Assembly (NCBI GenBank): GCA_013151015.1
Contig: JAADJA010000084.1
Span: 1 to 34,138, forward strand
Reading direction: 5' to 3'
DNA length: 34,138 bases
DNA from: Chlorobiota bacterium
Lineage (GTDB): Bacteria > Bacteroidota > Bacteroidia > Bacteroidales > JAADJA01
Positions 9,547 to 17,069 of the stretch are shown one piece after another. The notes under the pieces were generated by a model. That model worked only from the letters and a program-made list of their open reading frames with translations, was not told the DNA's origin and did not search any database. Numbering within the stretch: position 1 is the stretch's first letter; every line of letters begins with the position of its first letter. A program made the translations under genes and the position numbers.

Positions 9547-10179
9547 TTATTTTTTCCTCAACATCATAATCCCGTCCCGCAAGGGCAGCAGCATATTCTC
9601 CACCCTATTGTCATTATGGACAAATTCATTGAATTCCACAATCCCTTTGGTTTCCTTGTCCTGCTTATCGTCCCTTAAAACCACCTTGCCGTCCCAAAGC
9701 GCATTATCGGCCAATATGAAACCTCCTGTTTTAACTTTATCAAAAACCAAACGGTAATAATTCAGGTAATTCTCCTTATCGGCATCAATAAAAACAAGGT
9801 CAAATAGATAATCAAGGGAAGGGATGATTTCGAGGGCATTCCCGATATGTTGTATAATCTTATCCTGCACAGCGGCTTTTTCAAAATACCCTTTCGCAAG
9901 ATATTCCAGTTCGGGATCTACATCAATAGTGTGCAACATTCCCCCATCCTTCAATCCCCGGGCAAGGCATATGGCCGAATATCCGGTAAAAGTCCCAATC
10001 TCCAAAATAGTGGCCGGGTCGATCATGTAGCTTATCATCTCCAGGAATTTCCCCTGCAAATGCCCCGACAACATTCGCGGGAACATGGTCTTGATATGGG
10101 TTTCCCGTGTAAGCTCGGCCAAAACAGTATCTTCTGCGCCTGTATGTGCCAATAGGTAATTTTCCAGTTCTTTTTTCAT
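9547..10179 (-). CDS. Class I SAM-dependent O-methyltransferase (CCoAOMT/COMT-like)
   Basis: 210 residues from the ATG at 10179; a TTG nine bases upstream is in frame but less likely. SAM-binding motif I LEIGTFTGYS (59-68), acidic SAM contact TIDVDPE (84-90), and the metal-site motifs FIDADKENY (130-138) and ADNALWDG (157-164) place it in the cation-dependent methyltransferase_3 family. These cytosolic enzymes methylate catechol-like hydroxyls with Mg2+; the bacterial substrate is usually unknown. TAAATTTG on the minus strand (10186-10193), a match to the -7 consensus, ends only six bases before the ATG, so the mRNA could be nearly leaderless, although no -33 box is visible. The gene converges on dnaK. 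Confidence 0.92.
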   Translation of the reverse strand: MKKELENYLLAHTGAEDTVLAELTRETHIKTMFPRMLSGHLQGKFLEMISYMIDPATILEIGTFTGYSAICLARGLKDGGMLHTIDVDPELEYLAKGYFEKAAVQDKIIQHIGNALEIIPSLDYLFDLVFIDADKENYLNYYRLVFDKVKTGGFILADNALWDGKVVLRDDKQDKETKGIVEFNEFVHNDNRVENMLLPLRDGIMMLRKK

Positions 10180-10237
10180 AAATCGCAAATTTAAAATAGC
10201 TTTACAAAAGATTTTGCATTATCGTTAACTGTTTTAT

Positions 10238-10288
10238 TGTCATTCCGACCCATGGGGAAGGTAAGTTAGCGGAGGGGGAGGAATGACA
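10238..10288. repeat. Imperfect intergenic inverted repeat
   Basis: TGTCATTCC (10238-10246) is repeated in inverse as GGAATGACA (10280-10288) around a 33-base loop. It fills part of the 180-base gap between the two minus-strand genes and looks like a small dispersed element; no T-run follows on either strand. Confidence 0.45.
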
Positions 10289-10359
10289 GTCCTTTTCAGT
10301 ATGGCCCATACGGATTTTAACCCTGGAACATGCGCCAACAAATCCTAAAAATCCTGCCA

Positions 10360-11799
10360 CTAACTAAAACCCAAACCCTCTTTCAATAACAATATAATTG
10401 CCCCAATCAACAATACCAGTGCAATTAAGTATCCCCAGGCAAAGCCAAAACGGGAAACCCGGTATGCTGGTCTTACAAACTGGAGTTTCAATGAATTGAA
10501 ATTGGTAAAAACAGGGATGATGAACAATATGGGCGTCAGGTAAAACAGGAGCAGTTCGGTGGGCGCTTTTCCAAAATTGATTGCATACAACACCCCTGAA
10601 CCAATAATCCATGGGAAGCCCACTTTAACCAACAGGTAAAACTTTCTCAGCTTTTTTTCGATTATGATGGAATGGTTGGCCGATTGTAAAAAATACTTTG
10701 TTGAAGAATACCCCATTATCGCCAATACCACGAGAGACACGATCAAAAACACAATTTCTTCCACATCCAACACATCGCTCAGGAACAGCCATTCCGAAGA
10801 ATACACAAAACCCGTACGGGTAACCACACCAACGATATACGCACCGAAGAAATTATTGAAAGCGTGCAAAGCGGCCCATAGCAAAAAAGTCTTTAGGTAA
10901 ACGGTCTTCCTTACCATTAAGAAAAACAAACGGATCAAACCGACACCAAGGATCAGGGAAAACAAGGGCCCGGAACCAAAAATGGCCACCAGTGCCATGC
11001 GTGTATATAATGACGAGTAGGTATAAAGCGGCCAGTAAATTCGATTAACAAAAACCACCGATGGGATATCAAAAACGGAAGCGATAAAAACAGTCACGAA
11101 CTGGCTCAGGAAATACGTGGCCAAAAATGCCAGGACATACATTACAATTGAATTGACCAGCGTTTTCAACAAGGAAACCTTTATCTCCTTTATATTAAAT
11201 ACATACCGTATCTCCAGGAAAAAATTACGCACGACCGACATCGAATATTCCACACGTTTTCTCCTGTTGCCCCAAAACCGGGCAATAGACCGGGCAGCAT
11301 CAAAAGGGGAACTGGCTATCTTGCGCAGTATCATCCTCTTCATATCGTACCTCACTTGCTCGCGCAATATCATTTCGGCTTCGTTTTTATTCCTGCGCTT
11401 GAACGGCTGTTTAAGGAAAGCCCGGGTTTGAAGCTTGAAATGCTCCCATTTGTTCTTACGGATTTTCCGGCGCATGGGGCGCAGCTTCCTCCTCATCTCC
11501 CTGCGCTCCTTCCGCAGGCTGTTTTTCTCATTTTGGATAAATTCCCTTCGTTGGTGTTTTTTTAATCTGGCCTTATTTTTTCCCTCTATATCGGCAGATT
11601 TGAACAATGAACCAAACAGACCAAAAAAATCAAATGGCTTTCCTGATGTGGACTTGCGTTTTTTGAATGCCTTGTTGTGTTCCTTTAAAGCCCGTTTTTG
11701 TCTTTTTATCGATTCCTTTTCCTCTTGGACATACTCCTTCCTTCTTTGTTTGAGCCTTTTACGCTTTTCCTTCAACCGTTTTTTTTCAAGGGGATCCAT
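10360..11799 (-). CDS. Polytopic membrane protein with a long, highly basic N-terminal domain, function unknown
   Basis: 479 residues. Residues 1 to about 200 are packed with Lys/Arg (MDPLEKKRLKEKRKRLKQRR...), with charge patterns typical of helices or a coiled coil, and contain no signal peptide. From about 205 to the end there are roughly seven hydrophobic segments, including VMYVLAFLATYFLSQFVTVF and AIILLLKEGLG at the C-terminus. The most distinctive stretch is LLWAALHAFNNFFGAYIVG: a His and Asn pair inside a membrane helix, vaguely like the HxxxN motif of CPBP intramembrane proteases, but the EExxxR motif of that family is absent. I do not recognise the family. The basic domain is presumably cytoplasmic and could bind RNA, ribosomes or acidic lipids (inference). 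A TATCTTTG -7 match lies upstream. Confidence 0.8.
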   Translation of the reverse strand: MDPLEKKRLKEKRKRLKQRRKEYVQEEKESIKRQKRALKEHNKAFKKRKSTSGKPFDFFGLFGSLFKSADIEGKNKARLKKHQRREFIQNEKNSLRKERREMRRKLRPMRRKIRKNKWEHFKLQTRAFLKQPFKRRNKNEAEMILREQVRYDMKRMILRKIASSPFDAARSIARFWGNRRKRVEYSMSVVRNFFLEIRYVFNIKEIKVSLLKTLVNSIVMYVLAFLATYFLSQFVTVFIASVFDIPSVVFVNRIYWPLYTYSSLYTRMALVAIFGSGPLFSLILGVGLIRLFFLMVRKTVYLKTFLLWAALHAFNNFFGAYIVGVVTRTGFVYSSEWLFLSDVLDVEEIVFLIVSLVVLAIMGYSSTKYFLQSANHSIIIEKKLRKFYLLVKVGFPWIIGSGVLYAINFGKAPTELLLFYLTPILFIIPVFTNFNSLKLQFVRPAYRVSRFGFAWGYLIALVLLIGAIILLLKEGLGFS

Positions 11800-11842
11800 A
11801 CCGCAGCCTACACCAAATAGTGTTTTGAATTATTAAGAATTG

Positions 11843-11850
11843 CAAAGATA
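11843..11850 (-). promoter_or_regulatory. Candidate -7 element for the basic membrane protein gene
   Basis: Read on the minus strand the bases are TATCTTTG (TAnnTTTG), 44 bases before the ATG at 11799. No -33 TTG is found at the standard distance. Confidence 0.35.
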
Positions 11851-11869
11851 TTATTTCCATCCGATATTC

Positions 11870-12060
11870 TTCGGCTTTGCCTACAAATTGTCGGGAAGTT
11901 GAATCTGGGAACAAAACCTTTCATGTCGAAGCAAGCCCGTGGGCAGGGACATGGAAGCTTGAAAAGTGCAGGTATCCCAAAATCACTTGCTGTTTCCTCA
12001 ACCAGTCGGGCCACCCCTGCAAAGGCCATCTTCGACCCAACAGGTTTTGGGCAATGTTTT
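11870..12060. other. Unexplained GC-richer stretch in a 484-base gap
   Basis: The gap 11800-12283 separates two divergently transcribed genes. Its first part differs from the AT-rich leader that follows: it is GC-richer and stays open for 70-90 codons in several frames on both strands (for example minus 11808-12029 and plus 11877-12146). None of these translations looks like a known protein, and none has a clear start context. It may be a decayed gene or an untranslated RNA. The remainder of the gap holds the promoter and leader of the next gene. Confidence 0.3.
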
Positions 12061-12073
12061 TTTCAAATTTCCC

Positions 12074-12103
12074 TTGCTTTTCACAAAACTTATCGTACTT
12101 TTG
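12074..12103 (+). promoter_or_regulatory. Bacteroidota promoter of the first T9SS cassette, followed by a long leader
   Basis: TTG (12074-12076), exactly 19 bases, then TACTTTTG (12096-12103). This predicts a 5' leader of about 175 bases before the ATG at 12284. The surrounding bases (AAAACTTATCGTACTTTTGC) closely resemble the promoter of the second cassette at 16917-16947. Confidence 0.65.
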
Positions 12104-12219
12104 CCTTCTGATATTTTCAGGTGAAAACGAATATCCTAAAATCTAAGCTTCCAAGTCTTTGAAAATCAAAAATATAATCATGCTGAGCAAAAAATCGCAC
12201 AATATTGACCAAGTCATGT

Positions 12220-12232
12220 TGAGCTTGTCGAA
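12220..12232 (+). repeat. Dispersed repeat fragment TGAGCTTGTCGAA (copy 1)
   Basis: The 13-mer lies in the leader of the first cassette and recurs at 19629-19641. TGAGCTTGTCGAA belongs to a motif widely scattered in bacterial intergenic DNA, so this is probably a small repeat insertion and not a regulatory site specific to this gene. Confidence 0.5.
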
Positions 12233-12283
12233 ATAAAAACAATTATTCAATTCAATTATTTATTAACTTAAATTTTTTATCTT

Positions 12284-15200
12284 ATGAGAAAATTTACTAA
12301 ATTATTGTTAATCCCAATGCTGTTTATTACAATGGGATTATTAAATTACGCTAATGCGCAATGTATTAGGACATCCGCATATGGTAGCGCAACGGTTGAT
12401 GCAGGAGGGGCTGTGACTAATATCTCCACATGTAATTATACTTCGGAGTATTCAACCGTTGATGGAATAGTGACCGGTTATACTTATGAGTTCTCTTGTA
12501 CGTTAAGTGGAACACACAAGTATGTAACCTTGACGGATGCTGCCGGTGGGGGAAATGTTTTGGCATTCGGGCCATCGCCCCTTAGTTGGCAGTCAACCAT
12601 AACCGGTACCGTTTATCCAAGTTGGAGCGACGACGATCTCTGTAATTCCACTTCCAGTTGCCACACAACAACCGTACAGGTAATGCTTGGTTGCGAAAAC
12701 GGAGCCCAGTATCCATCAGGTGCTGTTGCAGTTGATGCCGGTGGTGCACTTACTACCATTAACACGTGCAATTATGCGGGTGAGTATTCCCAGGTTACAG
12801 GTATTGTTGCCAATCAGGATTATGAGTTCACATTGGAAAATTTAGGAACAGGGGCTTTTGTTACCATTACCGATGGCCCTGCTCCAGGTGCAAATATTTT
12901 GGCCTACGGTGCTTCGCCATTAACAATTACGGCCCCTGCATCCTCCGATCTTTATGCACATTGGAACCTTGACGATCTTTGTGCCACGGATGCATCATGC
13001 CATGTAACAACTGTACAATATATTGCCACCTGTCCCGATCCCTCTGCCCAAACAGCTTCAGGCATTACCCAAACTTCCGCTGACCTTGGCTGGACTGAAA
13101 ACGGGACTGCTACAAGCTGGGACATTGAACTCGGACTGACTGGATTTACACCAACAGGAACCCCCACTCAAGCAGGTGTAACTAATCCTTATACATATGG
13201 CAGTTTAACAATGGGGACCACTTACGATTGGTATGTGCGTGCTGACTGTGGAAGTGGTTCATATAGTGGTTGGGTTGGACCCAATAGCTTTACCACAACA
13301 CAACCAGGAAATACTTGTGGCGACCCACTAGTAATTGCTTCACTTGGCTATACAACATCCGATAACACTTCTGGTTATGGTGATGACTATAGCTCTACCG
13401 ATGAAATTTGTGGTAACTCATCATATCTTAATGGTGACGATGTAGTTTACTCTTATACTCCTGCAGCAGATGAATGTATTGATATTACCTTAACAAATAC
13501 AGGAACTTGGGTAGGTTTATTTGTTTATGAAGGTTGTGCGCCTTTTACAACCTGCGTGGGAAGTGATACTCAATCAGGCGGTAATCCTTCATTATCAGGT
13601 TTAAGCCTTACAGCCGGAACAACATATTATATTATTATTTCTACGTGGCCAAGCCCACAATCAACCGCTTATGATATGACTGTGGATAATTGTCCTGCTT
13701 GTATGGACCCAACAGCACAAACAGAATCTGGCTATACTACAACATCAGCTGATCTTGCATGGACTGAAAACGGAACGGCAACTTCCTGGGACATTGAACT
13801 TGGGCCTGCCGGGTTTACCCCAACGGGCACACCAACAGCAACAGGGGTTACTAATCCTTATACTTATGGTGGTTTAACTAGTGCTACATCATACGATTGG
13901 TATGTCCGTTCTGATTGTGGAGGTGGTTCTTACAGCAACTGGACAGGGCCCAGTACTTTTATGACTTCTTGTCCTTCAACCACAATACCTTACTTTGAAA
14001 ACTTCGACGGTGTTACCGCACCTGCTTTCCCGGGATGTATGGTTGTTGAAAATACAAATGCGGATGGCGTTGAGTGGGTAACAAGTACAGGTGGACTTAG
14101 TTCACCAAATTCTGCAAGAATTAGTTATAACAGTTCACTTGCGATGGACGATTGGTTCTTTACCGAGGGATTGGATTTAACAGCTGGTGTAACTTATGAA
14201 GTTGCATTTGTTTTTGCAGCGAGCACAAGTTATCCTGAAAGATTGGCCGTTGACTGGGGAACTGCCGCAAGCTCTGCAGCAATGTCTGGCACGCCTATTT
14301 TCGATGTTGTCGATTTCACGGATGGCTGGTATGTTGGCAATGCTACCTTGTCCCCTATAACAACAGGCACTTATTATGTGGGCTTCCATGGATATAGCCA
14401 AGCGGATGAATTTTACATTCGTGTAGATGATATTTCTGTTTTGGAAGCAGTAACATCCACAAGCTGGACAGGAACAGTTGACAATGACTGGTGGAACCCC
14501 GCTAACTGGAGCGCAGGTTTACCAACATCGGGCACGGACGTAACCATCCCTGCCGGAGCCACAAATTATCCTACAGTTGGTTCAATTGCACAAGTCAATA
14601 CAATTACAATTGAATCCGGTGCATCTTTATTGGACAATGGTTTATTGGTTGCCTTTAACGGTGCTACCGTTGAGCGTGCCTATTCAGGAAACGCATGGCA
14701 TTTGATCTCATCACCTGTTACCGGTGAAACAGCCAATACCTTCTTTGGGCTTTACCTGCAAACACATGATGAAGTTTCAAATACCTACTCGGATGTTATT
14801 GATGAAACAACCGTTCTGGAACCGGGTCAAGGTTATGCCCTCTGGAACCAAAACGGTAGTGCAACCGCCAGCTTCAACGGTTCATTGACCTGGACAGCAA
14901 CCCGGGCACTAACAAGAACAGCAGCTGGTTTTAACAATGGCTGGAACCTTGTGGGCAACCCCTATCCATCATCCATTGACTGGGAAGCAGCAGCTGGTTG
15001 GACAAAAACCAATGTGGACGCATCCACTTACCGTTTCGATCCTGTTGCCGGAAACTGGGCAATTTGGAATGGAACAACAGGAACACTTGGCGCTACGCAA
15101 TACATTGCTGCAGGCCAGGGATTCTTTGTAGCGGTCAATGATGATGGCAGCACAACCGGATCTTTAGGGTTTGCAAACGATGTAAGGGTTCATGACAACA

Positions 15201-15853
15201 CAACTTTCTACAAGGAAGAACCCGCTGACATTGTTAAGCTTAGGGTTTCCAACAATGATTTCTCCGATGAAGCAATTGTTTACTTCCGCGAAGAGGCAAC
15301 AACAGGTTTCGATAGCCAAATGGATGCACACAACCTGTCAAGTTTTGATATGACTGCACCCGATATTTATTCGACTGCAAACGAAGGGATGGCCATCAAT
15401 GTCCTTCCTGAGGTTGCTTCGGTTCCGATGAACGTTAAAGTAGGCATTGAAGCAGGTACCTATACCATTGAAACTGTAAGCAATGGCGAATTCATTGATC
15501 TTTACCTCGAAGATATTGCCACAGGAACAATCACCGACCTGAACACAAGTTCATATACCTTTGATTATATCCCAGGCATGGACAGTAGGTTTGTACTCCA
15601 CTTTGGCGCCCTTGGTGTTGATGATATTGCAGGCGACCTATACAACATTTATTCTTATGACAGGGATGTATATGTTGCCGTACCTGAAAACACAAGTGGT
15701 ACAATTACTATTTATGATATGATGGGCAAGGAAATTGCCAAAGAAACCATAAGCGGTTCCGTGAATATAATCACACTCGAAAAGAGTGCCTATTATGTCG
15801 TGAAAGTACTTAGCAATGAAAATATGACAACGGAGAAAGTTTTCATAAAATAA
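12284..15853 (+). CDS. Large T9SS-exported adhesin-like protein (tandem Cys-repeat, FN3, cleaved-adhesin domains)
   Basis: 1189 residues. Signal peptide 1-25 (...NYANA). Two tandem Cys-containing repeats (about 27-137 and 138-249), each with VDAGGA, STCNY/NTCNY, EYS and a DDLC...C end. FN3 domain 1 (about 250-345), a prepeptidase-C-like beta domain (345-475), FN3 domain 2 (475-565; nearly the same as the first, sharing TSADL.WTENGTATSWDIELG), a cleaved-adhesin/MAM-like domain (566-722, PYFENFDG...DDISVLEA), a W-rich module (724-790, WTGTVDNDWWNPANW), a long beta region (800-1105) shared with the protein at 17070, and a T9SS sorting domain (about 1118-1189). No catalytic motif is seen. It is probably an adhesin or matrix-binding surface protein. 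It heads a cassette repeated downstream, and its last ~27 residues are identical to those of the second copy. Confidence 0.88.
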   Translation: MRKFTKLLLIPMLFITMGLLNYANAQCIRTSAYGSATVDAGGAVTNISTCNYTSEYSTVDGIVTGYTYEFSCTLSGTHKYVTLTDAAGGGNVLAFGPSPLSWQSTITGTVYPSWSDDDLCNSTSSCHTTTVQVMLGCENGAQYPSGAVAVDAGGALTTINTCNYAGEYSQVTGIVANQDYEFTLENLGTGAFVTITDGPAPGANILAYGASPLTITAPASSDLYAHWNLDDLCATDASCHVTTVQYIATCPDPSAQTASGITQTSADLGWTENGTATSWDIELGLTGFTPTGTPTQAGVTNPYTYGSLTMGTTYDWYVRADCGSGSYSGWVGPNSFTTTQPGNTCGDPLVIASLGYTTSDNTSGYGDDYSSTDEICGNSSYLNGDDVVYSYTPAADECIDITLTNTGTWVGLFVYEGCAPFTTCVGSDTQSGGNPSLSGLSLTAGTTYYIIISTWPSPQSTAYDMTVDNCPACMDPTAQTESGYTTTSADLAWTENGTATSWDIELGPAGFTPTGTPTATGVTNPYTYGGLTSATSYDWYVRSDCGGGSYSNWTGPSTFMTSCPSTTIPYFENFDGVTAPAFPGCMVVENTNADGVEWVTSTGGLSSPNSARISYNSSLAMDDWFFTEGLDLTAGVTYEVAFVFAASTSYPERLAVDWGTAASSAAMSGTPIFDVVDFTDGWYVGNATLSPITTGTYYVGFHGYSQADEFYIRVDDISVLEAVTSTSWTGTVDNDWWNPANWSAGLPTSGTDVTIPAGATNYPTVGSIAQVNTITIESGASLLDNGLLVAFNGATVERAYSGNAWHLISSPVTGETANTFFGLYLQTHDEVSNTYSDVIDETTVLEPGQGYALWNQNGSATASFNGSLTWTATRALTRTAAGFNNGWNLVGNPYPSSIDWEAAAGWTKTNVDASTYRFDPVAGNWAIWNGTTGTLGATQYIAAGQGFFVAVNDDGSTTGSLGFANDVRVHDNTTFYKEEPADIVKLRVSNNDFSDEAIVYFREEATTGFDSQMDAHNLSSFDMTAPDIYSTANEGMAINVLPEVASVPMNVKVGIEAGTYTIETVSNGEFIDLYLEDIATGTITDLNTSSYTFDYIPGMDSRFVLHFGALGVDDIAGDLYNIYSYDRDVYVAVPENTSGTITIYDMMGKEIAKETISGSVNIITLEKSAYYVVKVLSNENMTTEKVFIK

Positions 15854-15855
15854 AA

Positions 15856-15904
15856 CCTCACCTCCCCCTGACCCCCTCCTATGAGGGGGAAGGAGGCCAG
15901 GTTA
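15856..15904. repeat. GC-rich palindromic element between the T9SS gene and the small peptide gene
   Basis: CCCCCTC (15872-15878) and GAGGGGG (15883-15889) form the inner stem around CTAT, with outer CCTCC/GGAGG and CCT/AGG arms. C-rich palindromes of this type are common between Bacteroidota genes. The second cassette carries a different element at the same point. Confidence 0.65.
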
Positions 15905-15939
15905 AATTAATTGATTTAGAAACTTAAAAATTTAAAGAT

Positions 15940-16168
15940 ATGAAAAAAGCATTGAAATCGCTCTTCGTAGCGGGATTGTTCCTCGCTTTACCTTTGTTTT
16001 CCCTTGCCCAAACACCCCCGCACCCAAACGGTGGCGGCGGACCAGGTAGCGCCAGGTAGCGGGAACACACCGGTTGGCGGTGGAGCACCATTGGGTGGCG
16101 GCCTTATCATTATGATGGTAATGGGTGCTGCTTATGGCTCCAAAAAAGTGTTCAAGGCCTTTAAATAA
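15940..16168 (+). pseudogene. Small secreted peptide with glycine-rich hydrophobic tail, frame broken by a 10-base tandem duplication (copy 1)
   Basis: The ATG opens a signal peptide (MKKALKSLFVAGLFLALPLF...SLAQ) and the linker TPPHPNGGGGPGS, but the frame hits TAG at 16057-16059 after 39 codons. The bases CCAGGTAGCG occur twice in tandem (16042-16051, 16052-16061). Downstream, in the +1 frame, the rest is intact to TAA at 16166-16168: SGNTPVGGGAPLGGG, a hydrophobic stretch (LIIMMVMGAAYG) and a basic end (SKKVFKAFK). Without the duplication it would be a protein of about 72 residues. The P-x-GGG-hydrophobic-KK tail resembles short sorting or anchor tails in Bacteroidota (PID-CTERM-like, inference). 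The gene follows the T9SS gene in a common order also found at 19698. It may be a true pseudogene, a phase-variable gene or a frameshift-read gene. Confidence 0.7.
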
Positions 16169-16181
16169 AAGGTTTGTCAAA

Positions 16182-16212
16182 TTGACGGCGTGGCTTGAAG
16201 CCACACCCTCAA
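16182..16212. repeat. 31-base palindromic repeat, copy A
   Basis: Arms TTGACGGCGTGGCTT and AAGCCACACCCTCAA around a single G, with two mismatches. It is the same element as the perfect copy at 16276-16306, in the same orientation and with the same following AATAAAT-like bases. Confidence 0.8.
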
Positions 16213-16223
16213 TAAATACAAAA

Positions 16224-16260
16224 GGCTGATCGCGGGAAATCCGGGATTGGTCTTTTTTTT
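16224..16260 (+). terminator. Rho-independent terminator after the first small peptide gene
   Basis: GGCTGATC (16224-16231) pairs with GATTGGTC (16245-16252) using G-U pairs, with an inner CGG/CCG stem, followed by eight T. It separates the T9SS-peptide pair from the lipoprotein gene at 16415. Confidence 0.65.
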
Positions 16261-16275
16261 GGCCAGGGTTCAAAA

Positions 16276-16306
16276 TTGACGGCGTGGCTTGAAGCCACGC
16301 CGTCAA
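16276..16306. repeat. 31-base palindromic repeat, copy B (perfect)
   Basis: TTGACGGCGTGGCTT, a central G, and AAGCCACGCCGTCAA form a perfect hairpin. The two copies bracket the terminator at 16224-16260. Confidence 0.85.
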
Positions 16307-16314
16307 TAAATCAG

Positions 16315-16371
16315 GATTCCAGCCTGTATGACTTCGTCGGGCAGGCTGGAAATGGCCTTTGCGGAAGCTAA
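16315..16371 (+). repeat. 57-base direct repeat left of the lipoprotein gene (copy 1)
   Basis: Contains CCAGCCTG (16319-16326) and CAGGCTGG (16342-16349) as inverted arms and ends GCGGAAGCTAA. It recurs, about 88% identical by eye, at 16825-16880, so the two copies flank the lipoprotein gene. Confidence 0.7.
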
Positions 16372-16414
16372 TCCGAAATTGCGTTTACATTTAAAATATT
16401 AAGAAAAGCCAATT

Positions 16415-16807
16415 ATGAAAACCATAAACTATATTATCCTATTATCCCTGGCAATGTTTTTTACTTCGTGTAAAACCAAGAAAGAAGTTGTCAAGACCGC
16501 CCCTCCAAAAAGCAGCTATGAAACAGTAAGCCTCCCACAAATAGCATCACAGGAAAAAACCTTGTCACCGGATGAAATCGAAAAAATAAGGGCCTATGCC
16601 GAAGAAATGGGCAAATTGCACTGTTCCGTTTTGGCTTTGCAGGAAAAGTACAGGTCATTGCCAAAGGATGATATTTATAAAGCCTATAAATCAGAAAATG
16701 AGAAACTGGAAGAGATGAAAATGCTTTCCGAGGAGAAATTTGTTGGGAGCCTTGAAAAAGCCGAATTCGTAAAACAATATGAATATTACAAGAAAGGCTG
16801 TAAATGA
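16415..16807 (+). CDS. Small two-cysteine lipoprotein, cassette copy 1
   Basis: 130 residues. Lipoprotein signal with FFTSC (lipidated Cys19) followed by KTKKE. The mature part is mostly helical and charged; besides the anchor it has just two cysteines, C70 (KLHC) and C129 (KKGCK at the very end), which could form a disulfide. The protein at 20021 shares the layout (C71, C126, an early YA..., a Y.....N.......L pattern and KKC at the end) at low identity. The family is unknown to me. It occupies the third place of a duplicated T9SS cassette, so a role in surface display of the first gene's product is conceivable, but a terminator upstream suggests separate transcription. Confidence 0.75.
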   Translation: MKTINYIILLSLAMFFTSCKTKKEVVKTAPPKSSYETVSLPQIASQEKTLSPDEIEKIRAYAEEMGKLHCSVLALQEKYRSLPKDDIYKAYKSENEKLEEMKMLSEEKFVGSLEKAEFVKQYEYYKKGCK

Positions 16808-16824
16808 CATACCGTTTTTTTCCG

Positions 16825-16880
16825 ATTTCCGCCTGCATGACTTCTTCGGGCAGGCTGGAAATGTCCTTTGCGAAAGCTAA
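16825..16880 (+). repeat. 56-base direct repeat right of the lipoprotein gene (copy 2)
   Basis: Second copy of the element at 16315-16371 (GCCTGCATGACTTCTTCGGG, then CAGGCTGGAAATG and CTTTGCG/AAAGCTAA). Confidence 0.7.
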
Positions 16881-16916
16881 GTTGAACCTGTCTCCCTTCA
16901 TTTTTTAAACATTTTT

Positions 16917-16947
16917 TTTGTTTCTTCCAAAACTTATTGTATTTTCG
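16917..16947 (+). promoter_or_regulatory. Promoter of the second T9SS cassette
   Basis: TTTG (16917-16920), 19-base spacer, TATTTTCG (16940-16947; one mismatch to TAnnTTTG). The neighbouring AAAACTTATTGTA matches the first cassette promoter. The predicted leader is about 115 bases. Confidence 0.55.
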
Positions 16948-16968
16948 CCTTCATTCTTTTCTTTAGAC

Positions 16969-16998
16969 AGGGGTGTTATTGTATGCAAACATACCCCT
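16969..16998 (+). promoter_or_regulatory. Hairpin in the leader of the second cassette
   Basis: AGGGGT (16969-16974) pairs with ACCCCT (16993-16998), followed by AACTTTTT. It lies between promoter and start codon; it could be an attenuator-like stem, but the T-run is short. Confidence 0.3.
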
Positions 16999-17069
16999 AA
17001 CTTTTTGGGATTCTACATTTTAAATAGTAATTATTCAATTTAACTTTTTAGTCATTAAATTTTATTTTT

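Noticed and set aside
16042-16061. Classic +1 programmed frameshift site of the RF2 kind
   Set aside because: The AGG-TAG context does not allow good re-pairing of the tRNA in the +1 frame and no upstream Shine-Dalgarno-like stimulator is seen; slippage in the tandem repeat or simple decay is more likely.
15932-16306. Minus-strand frames opposite both small peptide genes (also around 19594-19785 and 19852-20157)
   Set aside because: They are shadows of the small peptide genes and repeats, and they look alike only because the DNA is duplicated.
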